Origin: JAXLQL01 sp046331625
GTDB lineage: Bacteria; Acidobacteriota; Terriglobia; Bryobacterales; Bryobacteraceae
NCBI GenBank assembly: GCA_046331625.1
Contig: JAXLQL010000005.1
Coordinates: forward strand, 186,001 to 250,000
Direction: 5' to 3'
Length of the DNA stretch: 64,000 nt
The translations under genes were made by a program, and so were the position numbers. Below the pieces are notes generated by a model that saw nothing but the letters and a program-made list of their open reading frames with translations, was not told the origin of the DNA and searched no databases. This document shows, one piece after another, positions 10,101 through 18,098 of the stretch (the stretch's first letter is position 1; every line of letters begins with the position of its first letter).

Positions 10101-10892
10101 GCCGCGCTTCGCTACCTCGATGAAACCGCTCAGAAGGAACTGAAGGCTTCGCTCGAGGAACTGGCGCAGGGCGACGAGTCCACCGCCGACGAGGTGGCCT
10201 TGGCCGAATCCGAGGACAAGTACCAAGCCCTCAAGACCAAGATCGAGAACCTGGGTCCAGTCAATCCGGATGCATTGCAGGAATTCGAAGAAGCGCAGCA
10301 ACGCTATGACTTCCTCAACACGCAGCGCCAAGACCTGCTCGATTCCATTCGCGACACAGAGAAGGCGATCCAGGAAATCGACGTCGAGTCGAAGCGCCGA
10401 TTCACTGAGGCGTTCGAGATCATCAACAACAACTTCAAAGAGACGTTCACCAAGCTGTTCGGTGGCGGCGCGGCCGAGATGCGCCTCACCGATGAGACGA
10501 ACGTCAACGAGTCGGGCATCGACATCGTGGCCTCGCCTCCGGGCAAGCGCTTGCAGAATGTGCTGCTGCTTTCGGGCGGCGAGAAGGCGCTCACGGCACT
10601 CTCGCTGCTGATGGCGATCTTCCAGTACACTCCCAGCCCGTTCTGCATCCTCGACGAGGTGGACGCGCCGCTCGACGAACCGAACATCCAGCGCCTGATG
10701 GGCCTGCTCAAGGACATGGCCGGGCAGACGCAGTTCATCATCATCACGCACGCCAAGCGGACCATGGAAGCCGCCTCGGCGCTCTATGGAGTGACGATGC
10801 AGGAGCCAGGCGTTTCGAAGCTTGTTTCGGTACGATTCAACGGAGAGGTTCCGCCCCCGGTAGCGGCTCCCGCAATGGCCGCCCGGGCGTAG
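7167..10892 (+). CDS. smc: Chromosome segregation protein SMC
   Basis: A 1241-residue SMC ATPase that organises chromosomal DNA with ScpA/ScpB. The Walker A loop is GPNGCGKSN (residues 33-41). Two long coiled coils flank a central hinge (about residues 540-680). The ABC signature LLSGGEKALTAL (about 1133-1144) and Walker B CILDEVDAP (about 1159-1167) close the C-terminal head. The start is TTG with GGAGGG 11 bases upstream; it gives the standard MLKLKRVELQGFKSF opening. Unusual: a run of Asn-Gly dipeptides then histidines (residues 109-126) is inserted in the N-terminal head and encoded by an AACGGC-type hexanucleotide repeat. scpA/scpB are not adjacent. Confidence 0.97.
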   Translation: MLKLKRVELQGFKSFCERSEMRFHGSGIAAIVGPNGCGKSNLSDAISWVLGEQSAKSLRGARMEDVIFAGTRDRKPLSMAQVNMTLVDPDSSMLARLYPALAAEAEHQNGNGNGNGNGNGNGHGHHQPKGSQDITISRRLYRDGTSEYLIDGKSARLRDIQDLFSGTGLGPESYAIIEQGRIGQLLSSRPHDRRAVIEEAAGIGKFKTKRRLAEAKLENAKQNLSRVFDILEEVGRQASSLKRQAAKAKRYQELHEELVVQLRLSLVGRFRLLERESAKIALDLSQAQAQYQTLSGQVAEKEREQVEVRQQSSAVESEVRAAREKLAQLRLEAERTRGRIESQARDIANMESRLSQGETEGQALEVRQMELTEEASAHSQRVAELDQQVEAARLHLNEKGRQRDQMQADLRERELSIEAGRQKALRVLGEISNLKNQLAQMEGHFQSLERDRSRLTREEQMASADLARLEERKREVSDSLANRQMELESLADRRKRLEEELGARKSSIGQTRSQLDKLRNEASRLKARKDSLEEILSHRAYTTDSVKRLFTAFEQGQAHDLKPAGVLADFVDVDRNFEKAAEEFLQEELEYVVVKDWTQAEVGIDLMRTDMDGRATFLVHPEPGDPMASLPTTEPILGPETGIVARLSDVLKMTNGLTQAPAALLPRLSRCFVAESRSAAQRLAKQYPDFYFLLNDGVCYHGHAVSGGRKTGSGPLALKRELRELTNTVGAQQRQLEETAELLANLESESAELASQLESVRAEQQGQEREALALDHEVRRLAEEFSRVNSKLSVSRLELERLDRDSVRLTEQRDVSQKAVQEKEEIRLVEEEALNTVRAALADLQDSVRSIAEEHSMLRVAMAEHEERGRAERNAQQRLESQIRDLARRRQDIHTMIEQVGAQRAQLLADNVSLDERALKLGEDVEHTQVRVNDLATQEQGIRERLVATEEGLRSLRADVQAAQESRSQIEVTMAERRAALRYLDETAQKELKASLEELAQGDESTADEVALAESEDKYQALKTKIENLGPVNPDALQEFEEAQQRYDFLNTQRQDLLDSIRDTEKAIQEIDVESKRRFTEAFEIINNNFKETFTKLFGGGAAEMRLTDETNVNESGIDIVASPPGKRLQNVLLLSGGEKALTALSLLMAIFQYTPSPFCILDEVDAPLDEPNIQRLMGLLKDMAGQTQFIIITHAKRTMEAASALYGVTMQEPGVSKLVSVRFNGEVPPPVAAPAMAARA

Positions 10893-10938
10893 AGCGGGGC
10901 CGCGCGTCTATATCAGGCACGTTCGCCCGCGACTCGGA

Positions 10939-10979
10939 GCGGGGCTGAAGCCCCGCGCTGGCTAAAGCCCGCCCTACAT
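10939..10979 (+). repeat. REP-like two-hairpin repeat, copy 1
   Basis: GCGGGGCTGAAGCCCCGC (10939-10956) is a perfect 7-base stem with a TGAA loop, followed by a second small hairpin GGCTAAAGCC and the tail CGCCCTACAT. It lies between smc and the M50 protease gene. Two diverged copies occur at 46611 and 46687. The stem changes there are compensatory, which points to a conserved folded element. The rest of the gap, 10893-11064, shows nothing else I can support. Confidence 0.75.
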
Positions 10980-11064
10980 GGAACGGCAACGGCGCGGGTC
11001 AGGGGCGTGAGTCGCGCGGAGTGGGTTCGTAGGGCCTATGCTAATAACGTAGGCCCTCATTCCT

Positions 11065-12165
11065 TTGAGTCCCGGCACGGCGAACCTTCGACCGACCCGG
11101 CGCAGCCCCGGCACCATCGGGCACATCTCGATGTTCGGCGTGCCGGTGCGTTTTCACTTCACTTTCCTGTTCCTGATCGCGTTGATCGCAGTCGCCAGCA
11201 GCGCCTCGGAAGCTTCCTGGGCGGTGGATAGTCTCTTCCTGATCGGCCTATTCGCATCCGTCCTGTTCCACGAGCTGGGCCACGCGCTTACCGCTCGCCA
11301 TCTCGGAATCCGCACCCTCGAAATCGTGCTCTACCCGGTGGGTGGCGTCTCTCGCATGCAGCGGCAAGGAACGCCGCGTGAAGAGATCCGCATCGCCGTG
11401 GCTGGTCCGCTGGTGAACCTCGCGTTGGGCGCCGGCCTGCTGGCACTCCCCAAATGGACCGACCCCGCCGCGCAGGATTTGGTACGGCGTCTCGCCGAGG
11501 CGAACCTCTACTTGGGCGCGTTCAATCTCGTGCCGGCTTTTCCCCTCGATGGCGGCCGCCTGCTGCGAGCCTTTCTTGCCCGGAACCGTCCAGAAGAATC
11601 CGCTACGCTGACGGTCGCCCGCATCGGCCGCATCCTCGCGGTTCCGCTCGGCCTGTTCGGAATCTGGCAGGGTGAGATGCTCCTGATGATCCTGGCGTTC
11701 ATGCTGTACCTGGCCGGCTACCAGGAAGCGTCGGCCAGTTCGGGACGAGGGATGCTTCATGGAGTCCCAGTGAGCGCCGCCATGGTCACCGATTTTCAGA
11801 CGCTCTCGCACGGCAGCACCCTACGCGAGGCTGCGGCGCTCGTCCTCGCCTCCGCACAACAGGATTTTCCAGTGGTCCATGGCGACAGCGTGGTGGGGCT
11901 CCTCCATCGCGGCGCGTTCGTCCGCGGCATCCTCGACTCGGGCGCGGACTCCTACGTCGCCAACGCCATGGATCGCCACTTCCTTCGCCTGGCCCCTTCG
12001 ACCGAACTGAGCGCCGCCGTCGTACAACTCGCCGAAACCGGATCCTGCGCGGTGGTGATGGAAGGCGAACGCATCCTGGGGCTGCTTACCGCCGAGAACG
12101 TCTCCGAGTTCGTGCTGCTCAGGCGGCTGGGCGTGAGCCCCGTTTCGCCGCAACCGCGCGTGTAG
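11065..12165 (+). CDS. M50-family site-2-type zinc metalloprotease with CBS domains
   Basis: A 366-residue membrane protease resembling SpoIVFB-type M50 enzymes, which cut substrates inside membranes. The zinc motif HELGH is at residues 69-73 on a membrane helix, and the third ligand motif NLVPAFPLDGGR places D162. About four to six hydrophobic segments fill residues 28-225. The C-terminal 130 residues resemble a pair of CBS domains, common in this subgroup, which may sense nucleotides. The start is uncertain: TTG at 11065, or ATG at 11131 that drops 22 residues and begins MFGVPVRF as many relatives do. The ndh gene begins 4 bases after its stop. Confidence 0.9.
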   Translation: MSPGTANLRPTRRSPGTIGHISMFGVPVRFHFTFLFLIALIAVASSASEASWAVDSLFLIGLFASVLFHELGHALTARHLGIRTLEIVLYPVGGVSRMQRQGTPREEIRIAVAGPLVNLALGAGLLALPKWTDPAAQDLVRRLAEANLYLGAFNLVPAFPLDGGRLLRAFLARNRPEESATLTVARIGRILAVPLGLFGIWQGEMLLMILAFMLYLAGYQEASASSGRGMLHGVPVSAAMVTDFQTLSHGSTLREAAALVLASAQQDFPVVHGDSVVGLLHRGAFVRGILDSGADSYVANAMDRHFLRLAPSTELSAAVVQLAETGSCAVVMEGERILGLLTAENVSEFVLLRRLGVSPVSPQPRV

Positions 12166-12169
12166 AGAT

Positions 12170-13450
12170 ATGGGGCGCGCGAAAGTCGTGATCGTGGGCG
12201 GTGGGTTCGCCGGGCTCAATGCGGCGATGGGCCTCCGCAATGCTCCGGTGGATCTCACATTGGTTGACCGGCGCAACTTCCACCTGTTCCAACCGTTGCT
12301 CTACCAGGTGGCCACCGGAGCCCTCTCGCCCGGCGACATTACGGCGCCCTTGCGCCACGTCTTGCGCAAGCAGCCGAACACACGCGTGGTGATGAGCGAA
12401 GTGGTAGACATTGACCCGGCCAGTAAGCACGTCATTTTGACCGAAGGCTCGCTCGACTATGACTACCTGATGGTTGCCACCGGGGCACGGAACTTCTACT
12501 TCCACAACGAAGCATGGCAAACGGCCGCACCCGGACTCAAGTCGATCGAAGACGCCACAGCCATTCGCCACCGGATCTTCTCCGCTTTCGAACGCGCTGA
12601 ACGGGAGCCCGACCCCGAGCGCCGCCGCGCGCTGCTCCGCTTCGTGGTAGTGGGCGCCGGACCAACCGGGGCCGAACTCGCGGGCGCACTCGGCGAAATC
12701 GCGCGCGATACGTTGCGCGGGAATTTTCGCACCATACGCCCCGAAGAAGCGGAGGTGCTGCTGCTCGAAGGATCCGATCGCGTGCTGCCGGCTCTTCCGC
12801 GCGATCTCTCCGCCACGGCTGAACGCTCGCTGATCCGGCTGGGCGTCCTACCGCGATTGGGAGTTCGCGTCACTGCGATCGACGACTCGGGCGTCACCTT
12901 CACCGGGCCGAGAGGCGAAGAGCGGCTGGCTACGCGCACGGTGATCTGGGCCGCGGGAGTCCGGCCGTCGCCGCTTGCGCAAATTCTTGCCGAGCGCTTC
13001 GGAGCGGCCACCGACCGCAGCGGCCGGATCATCGCCTCGCGAGACCTCTCGATCGCAGGCCACCCGGAGATCTTCGTCGCCGGCGACCTGGCCTGCTTCG
13101 AGCAAGATGGCTCGCCACTGCCGGGTGTCGCGCCCGTGGCAATCCAACAGGGAGCGTATCTGGCCAAGGCGATCGCGTCACGTGCGGAGGGCAGGCCGTG
13201 CCCACCGTTCCGCTACGTGAACAAAGGAAACATGGCCACACTTGGCCGCGGTTCCGCAGTGGCGGATCTGGGCTTCGCGCGATTCGGCGGGTTGCTCGCA
13301 TGGCTCACGTGGCTCTTCATTCACCTGCTCTATCTCGTGGGCTTCCAGAACCGCGTGCTGGTGGCCACGCAGTGGGCCTTTCAGTACTTCACGCTGAATC
13401 GCGGAGCCCGCCTCATCACGGGTGAATCATCACCTCCGGCGGCTCCGTGA
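12170..13450 (+). CDS. ndh: Type II NADH dehydrogenase (NDH-2)
   Basis: A 426-residue single-subunit flavoprotein that passes electrons from NADH to quinone without pumping protons. It has an N-terminal FAD-binding Rossmann motif VIVGGGFAGLNAA (residues 7-19) and the family motif LFQPLLYQVATGALSP. A second NADH-binding motif VVVGAGPTGAELAGAL follows at about residues 162-177. Near the end it has ATxGRGSAVADLG and a hydrophobic C-terminal helix (LLAWLTWLFIHLLYLVGF) for membrane attachment. The ATG is 4 bases after the protease stop, so the two genes are probably co-transcribed. Its last 35 bases overlap the 3' end of convergent fliM. Confidence 0.95.
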   Translation: MGRAKVVIVGGGFAGLNAAMGLRNAPVDLTLVDRRNFHLFQPLLYQVATGALSPGDITAPLRHVLRKQPNTRVVMSEVVDIDPASKHVILTEGSLDYDYLMVATGARNFYFHNEAWQTAAPGLKSIEDATAIRHRIFSAFERAEREPDPERRRALLRFVVVGAGPTGAELAGALGEIARDTLRGNFRTIRPEEAEVLLLEGSDRVLPALPRDLSATAERSLIRLGVLPRLGVRVTAIDDSGVTFTGPRGEERLATRTVIWAAGVRPSPLAQILAERFGAATDRSGRIIASRDLSIAGHPEIFVAGDLACFEQDGSPLPGVAPVAIQQGAYLAKAIASRAEGRPCPPFRYVNKGNMATLGRGSAVADLGFARFGGLLAWLTWLFIHLLYLVGFQNRVLVATQWAFQYFTLNRGARLITGESSPPAAP

Positions 13451-14480
13451 TTCCGAGCATCGAGTTGATATCGTCTTCCTTCTTCTCGCCGAAGTCGTAG
13501 TTTTCTGATTTGATCGCGAGCGCACCCAGTACGAAGGCTCGGCTCCGTCCGCCGTCCACTACGTGGCCATCGTACTTGTAGATGCCGTTGATCTGAAGCT
13601 GCAGCGGCTTCTCGATAGAGTGATCGAGCTTGAGCACCTGCCCCACTTCGAGATCCACCAGATCTTGCGTCATGATCGTAGGACCTTCCAGGCGGGCATC
13701 GAAGCTCACCCGCGAGTTGGCGATCAGCCGCAGTACCCGCAGTTGTTCATTCTCCGACGACTCGCTCTTTCGCATCGACCACTGCTGGTCAAAGCGTTGA
13801 CGGAGCATTTTGATGATGATCGACGGGATTCCGATATTCATCATCCCCACCGAGTCACCGATCCGGATCTCCATGCTGATCGCCACCACTGCCTCGTTCG
13901 GCGCCAGCAACTGCAGCATTTGCGGCTCGGTTTCGGTTGCTTCGATGTCGAAATCGAATGTGGTGATCGGAATCCACGCTTCGCGCATGTCGTGCAGCAC
14001 GATCCGGTAGATTGCATCCAGGATGCTCTGCTCGATTTCGGTCACCTCGCGGTCAAGCTTGGCGCCTGTCTGGCTCTTCCCTGAGCCGCCCAGTAGAATC
14101 TCGATGACCGGAAACACCAGCCCCGGATTCAGTTCCATCACCGCGCTGCCTTCGTAGGGCTTCATCGCCAGCGCCGAGATCACCGTCGGAGACGGAAGAC
14201 ACTGCGTAAACTCCATGAACGACAACTGTTCCACCGAGACCAGGTTCACGATCACGTACGCGCGAAGATACGCCGACAGGCTCGACGCCAGCGTACGCGC
14301 GAAGTTTTCGTGCAACATGTGGATGGCCCGAAGCTGGTCTTTGGCGATGCGATCAGGCCGGCGGAAGTCATACGACTGGGCCTTCTTAGCCGCGTCGTTC
14401 TGACCCGGCGCTTCCCGCAGGTTTCGAAATACATTGTCAATCTCGTCCTGCGAAAGCAGGCGATCCAAGGCCATGGTCAT
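13416..14480 (-). CDS. fliM: Flagellar motor switch protein FliM
   Basis: A 354-residue protein of the flagellar C-ring, which binds phosphorylated CheY to change rotation. The N-terminal LSQDEIDNVF (residues 9-18) is the CheY-binding motif. The middle domain contains the conserved GSAVMELNPGLVFPVIEILLGG block, in which GG is the usual CheC/FliM signature. The C-terminal SpoA-like domain (about residues 255-335) has LEVGQVLKLDHSIEKPLQL. No other flagellar gene is near it, which is unusual. The 3' end overlaps ndh tail to tail, and mtaB starts divergently 68 bases away. Standard length; no sign of decay. Confidence 0.95.
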   Translation of the reverse strand: MTMALDRLLSQDEIDNVFRNLREAPGQNDAAKKAQSYDFRRPDRIAKDQLRAIHMLHENFARTLASSLSAYLRAYVIVNLVSVEQLSFMEFTQCLPSPTVISALAMKPYEGSAVMELNPGLVFPVIEILLGGSGKSQTGAKLDREVTEIEQSILDAIYRIVLHDMREAWIPITTFDFDIEATETEPQMLQLLAPNEAVVAISMEIRIGDSVGMMNIGIPSIIIKMLRQRFDQQWSMRKSESSENEQLRVLRLIANSRVSFDARLEGPTIMTQDLVDLEVGQVLKLDHSIEKPLQLQINGIYKYDGHVVDGGRSRAFVLGALAIKSENYDFGEKKEDDINSMLGITEPPEVMIHP

Positions 14481-14548
14481 TCATCGGCAGTGCCACCCGT
14501 TTCGGCAGGGAATACGGTGTTTTTCGGTCCCAGGATAAAATCAAGAGG

Positions 14549-15858
14549 ATGGAGAGGGTTTTCATCCAGAACTTCGGCTGTCGCGCCACCCAGGCCGACG
14601 GCGCCGCGCTCGGTTCCCTGCTCCAACATCACGGGTTTCAACCCGCCAGCGAACACGCAAGCGCCGGCATCGTCATCCTGAACACGTGTACGGTCACGGC
14701 CAATGCCGATGACGACGTGCGGCAGGTGATCCGCCGCGTCAATCGCGAGAATCCGGGAGCCAGGATTCTGGTCACTGGGTGCTACGCGCAACGCGCTCCG
14801 CAGGAATTGGCGGCCATGCCCGGTGTGCGATGGGTGGTGGGGAACTCCCACAAGACCGCCATCGCGGATATCCTGACTGAGGCACACACGTCGCGCGCCG
14901 CTGAGTTCCACGGCCAGGTGATCGTTGGCGACATCGCCGCGCAGCGCGAGTTCCTGTCAGCGCCGGTGGAAGATGCGGGCGACCGCACTCGCCCCAACCT
15001 CAAGATCCAGGATGGCTGCAACAACCGCTGCTCGTTCTGTATTATTCCTTCGGTCCGCGGGACCAGCCGTAGTGCTTCGGCTGGCGACGTGGTGCGGCAG
15101 GTGAGCGCCTTGGCGGAACGCTATCGCGAGATCGTTCTCAGCGGTATCAACTTGGGCCGCTGGGGTCGCGATGTTGGCCGCTCGGAGGGGATGCGCCTCG
15201 CGGGCTGATCCGCCGTCTCCTCGACGAGACTTCGGTCGAGCGGCTGCGCCTCAGCTCGATCGAACCGATGGACCTCAGCGACGACCTTCTCGATCTCATG
15301 GCTTCGTCGCCCCGCGTCGCGCGTCATGTGCATGCTCCACTGCAGTCAGGGTGTGACGCGGTGCTGAAGCGTATGAAGCGGCGTTACCGGGCTCGCCACT
15401 ACGCCGACCGCATCGCTCGCGCGCACACGCTCATGCCCGATGCCGCCTACGGCGCGGATGTGATGGTGGGCTTTCCCGGCGAGACGGACGAGGAGTTCGA
15501 AGAAAGCCGCGCCTTCATCGAGCGGATGCCGTTCACCTATCTACACGTCTTCACCTACTCGGAACGGCCATCCACTCCCGCAGCCGAGTTGCCGCAAGTG
15601 CCTATGCCGGTGCGCAAGCAACGCAACGCTGTTTTGCGCGATCTCGCCGCGCGAAAGAACCTGGAATTTCGGCGTAGCCTGGTAGGTACGCGAGTAAGCG
15701 TGGTGACGCTCGAGCCGGGGCGCCCGGCGTTGAGCAGCAACTACATTCCCGTGGAATTAGCGAGTCCGCGCGAGGCCAACCTAATTGTGGATGTCGAAGT
15801 TGGCAGCGTGTCACCACGCGGCGTGGCGGAGGCGTCCCTTCTTTCCGTTCTGCGGTGA
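14549..15858 (+). pseudogene. mtaB: tRNA t6A37 methylthiotransferase MtaB, interrupted by a one-base frameshift
   Basis: A radical SAM enzyme that adds a methylthio group to t6A37 of certain tRNAs. The first part (from ATG 14549) holds the N-terminal UPF0004 domain (QNFGCRATQADG, NTCTVTANAD) and the 4Fe-4S motif CNNRCSFC (C157, C161, C164). This frame stops at 15206-15208. Homologous sequence continues in the next frame (GLIRRLLDETSVERL onward) to a TGA at 15856 and includes the TRAM-like end. One C appears to be missing at 15203-15206: GGGCTG is seen, and GGGCCTG would give the expected LAGLIRR. Otherwise both halves look intact, so this is either a recent mutation or a sequence error. Confidence 0.88.
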
Positions 15859-16262
15859 CCGGAATGACGATGACTGAACTCGACGATTTCGGAGCAAGAT
15901 ACGCCGTCGCATGGTGCAGCCAGAGCGCCGAACGGGTTGCTGCGTTCTTCGAAGCGCAAGGCTCGCTGCAAATCAACAACTCACCGCCTTCAATTGGGCG
16001 AGCAGCAATTGCGGCCGCAGCACAGTCATTCATGACCGCGTTCTCCGATATGAAGGTCTGCTGCGATGCAGTTATCGCGCACGGAGACAAGGCCATCTTT
16101 CGGTGGACCCTCACGGGTACCAATACCGGACCGGATGGCACTGGTGCCTCTGTTCGCATAAGCGGTCATGAAGAGTGGCAGTTCGGGGCAAACGGCTTGA
16201 TCGGAGAGTCGAAGGGGCACTTCGACGAGACAGAGTATCGGCGCCAGTTGGGTGGGCACTAA
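15855..16262 (+). CDS. SnoaL/NTF2-like domain protein
   Basis: A small protein of 135 residues from GTG 15855, or 132/130 from the ATGs at 15864/15870; the ATG at 15870 (MTELDDFGARYAVAW) gives the most family-like beginning. It shows the alternating helix and sheet pattern of NTF2-like ketosteroid-isomerase folds: an early helix, ...SFMTAFSDMKVCCDAVIAHGDKAIFRWTLTGT..., and a final VRISGHEEWQF strand (region residues 58-120). The start overlaps the mtaB stop. Members of this superfamily bind or isomerise small hydrophobic molecules, or act as dimerisation domains; the specific role is not readable. Confidence 0.75.
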   Translation: MTGMTMTELDDFGARYAVAWCSQSAERVAAFFEAQGSLQINNSPPSIGRAAIAAAAQSFMTAFSDMKVCCDAVIAHGDKAIFRWTLTGTNTGPDGTGASVRISGHEEWQFGANGLIGESKGHFDETEYRRQLGGH

Positions 16263-16298
16263 GCTCAGTGGCTCTCAGCGCTGATAAGATATTTCCGT

Positions 16299-18098
16299 TT
16301 GCCGACACGAACGCTCGCCCTCATCCTGCTTGGCCTCGCCGCACGCGTCTCGATCGCAGCGGAACCCTGGACCATTGACGCGCTGCTCGCCTTGCCTTCC
16401 GTCTCCGATCCGCAAATCGCACCCGACGGCAAGAGCGCGGCGTGGGTCCTTCGTGAACTCTCCGGCGACCGCTATCGCTCCACCGTTGTCGCCGGCGCAC
16501 GCCGTTATCCCGGTTCGCGACCGCGGTGGTCGCGCACAGGAAAGCTCGCCTGGCTCGCGCCAGACGGCCGCGTGATGGTGGAGGGCAAGCCCACGACGCA
16601 AGGCGCGGTCTCGTCGTTCGAATGGACGCCCTCGGGCCAGATCGCCTATCTCGCCATCGATCCGCCGAAGTCCGCGAGCGACGTCATCGTCGCGGATCGC
16701 GACTACCGCTACTCGCGTCTCTGGCTCGATGGGAAGCTGCTCACCAAGGCCGATCACCACGTTCTCTCGTTCGATTTCGCTGAAGGCAAAGCGGTCTACG
16801 CGGCACAGCCGACGCCGCGCCCCCGCGACAGCTTCCATGTGGATCTTTACGAAATCGACCTGCGCACCGGAACCGAAAAGGCGATCGTCACCCAGCTTGG
16901 CCGCGATGGCGACCCTGCCTATTCGCCCGATGGCAAATGGATCGCCTTCCACACGCAGGCCGGATCGGAGAACTACTTCTCCGAGCGACACGTGGCATTG
17001 GTCCCCTCGGGCGGCGGCGAGATCAAGATCCTCACCAAGGGCCTCCCGCTCGACGTCTTCCGGGGCGGCAATCGTTTCGGCTGGCGTGGAGACGAGCTAT
17101 TGTTCGCGGCCGGTTGGCACACCCGCGACAATCTCTACGCCGTGAACCGTGGCACGGGCACGATGCGGGTGGTTGCGGAAGGCATCTCCGCCAACGGCGT
17201 CAGCTTCACTCCGGACGGTTCGCAAGCTGCGTTCCTGAAAATCTCGAACGCGCATCCGCCTGAAGTCTTCCACAGCAACGGATCGCGCCTCTCGAACACC
17301 TACCGCGACTTCGCGCCCATGCGTACGGAAGTGGTGAAGTGGAAGTCGAAGGATGGCCTCGATGTCGAAGGAGTGCTGTGGCTTCCGCCTTCGTACACCT
17401 CTGGCCGCATCCCTCTGATCACGGAACTCCACGGCGGCCCCACCGGCGTCACGCTCGAAGGCTTCCCCAACCCGCGCACCTATCCCACGCAAGCTTTCCT
17501 CGACGCGGGCGTGGCCATCTTTTCGCCCAACTTCCGCGGCAGTTCGAACTATGGCGGCGATTTCCGCTTGAAGAACAGCCAGTCGCAAGGCTTCGGCGAT
17601 TTCGACGATGTGATGACCGGCATCGACACGCTCGTCACCCGCGGCATCGCCGATCCCGACAAGCTCGGCGTGATGGGCTGGAGCTACGGCGGCTATCTCA
17701 CCGCCTGGGTGATCGGCCACACGAACCGATTCAAGGCCGCGTCCGTTGGCGCGCCCGCCACCGATTGGACCACCTACTATGGTCAATCCGATGGTCCACG
17801 CGAAGTGCTCTGGACCTACTTCGGTGGCAAGCCCTGGGATGTTCCGCAAAACTACCAGCGCCACTCGCCGCGCGGAGGGCTTCCTAACGTGCGCACACCA
17901 ACGCTACTGCAAGTGGGCGAGCGCGACATCAATCACAACGCCGAAATCTATCAGGCGCTCACGGATCTCGGGGTCCCGGTGGAGTACGCCGTGTATCCGC
18001 GCGAAGGTCACGGGATTACCGAGCCGGCGCATCAGCGCGATCTGATGGAGCGCAACCTGCGCTGGTTTCGCCGCTGGCTCGAGAAGGATCAGAAATGA
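16299..18098 (+). CDS. Secreted S9-family (prolyl oligopeptidase/DPP-like) peptidase
   Basis: A 599-residue serine peptidase with a signal peptide (MPTRTLALILLGLAARVSIA). The N-terminal part (about 25-345) carries WD40/PD40-like propeller motifs such as GDPAYSPDGKWIAFHT. The C-terminal alpha/beta hydrolase domain has the catalytic serine S462 in GWSYGGY, aspartate D543 in GERDINHN and histidine H571 in REGHGIT. It is likely a periplasmic exopeptidase or oligopeptidase for peptide uptake. The start is TTG, and I see no strong ribosome site. It overlaps the next gene by the ATGA tetranucleotide. Confidence 0.93.
   Translation: MPTRTLALILLGLAARVSIAAEPWTIDALLALPSVSDPQIAPDGKSAAWVLRELSGDRYRSTVVAGARRYPGSRPRWSRTGKLAWLAPDGRVMVEGKPTTQGAVSSFEWTPSGQIAYLAIDPPKSASDVIVADRDYRYSRLWLDGKLLTKADHHVLSFDFAEGKAVYAAQPTPRPRDSFHVDLYEIDLRTGTEKAIVTQLGRDGDPAYSPDGKWIAFHTQAGSENYFSERHVALVPSGGGEIKILTKGLPLDVFRGGNRFGWRGDELLFAAGWHTRDNLYAVNRGTGTMRVVAEGISANGVSFTPDGSQAAFLKISNAHPPEVFHSNGSRLSNTYRDFAPMRTEVVKWKSKDGLDVEGVLWLPPSYTSGRIPLITELHGGPTGVTLEGFPNPRTYPTQAFLDAGVAIFSPNFRGSSNYGGDFRLKNSQSQGFGDFDDVMTGIDTLVTRGIADPDKLGVMGWSYGGYLTAWVIGHTNRFKAASVGAPATDWTTYYGQSDGPREVLWTYFGGKPWDVPQNYQRHSPRGGLPNVRTPTLLQVGERDINHNAEIYQALTDLGVPVEYAVYPREGHGITEPAHQRDLMERNLRWFRRWLEKDQK

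Noticed and set aside
14549..15858. Programmed -1 frameshifting in mtaB
   Set aside because: No slippery heptamer or downstream pseudoknot is evident at 15200; a simple missing base explains the data better.
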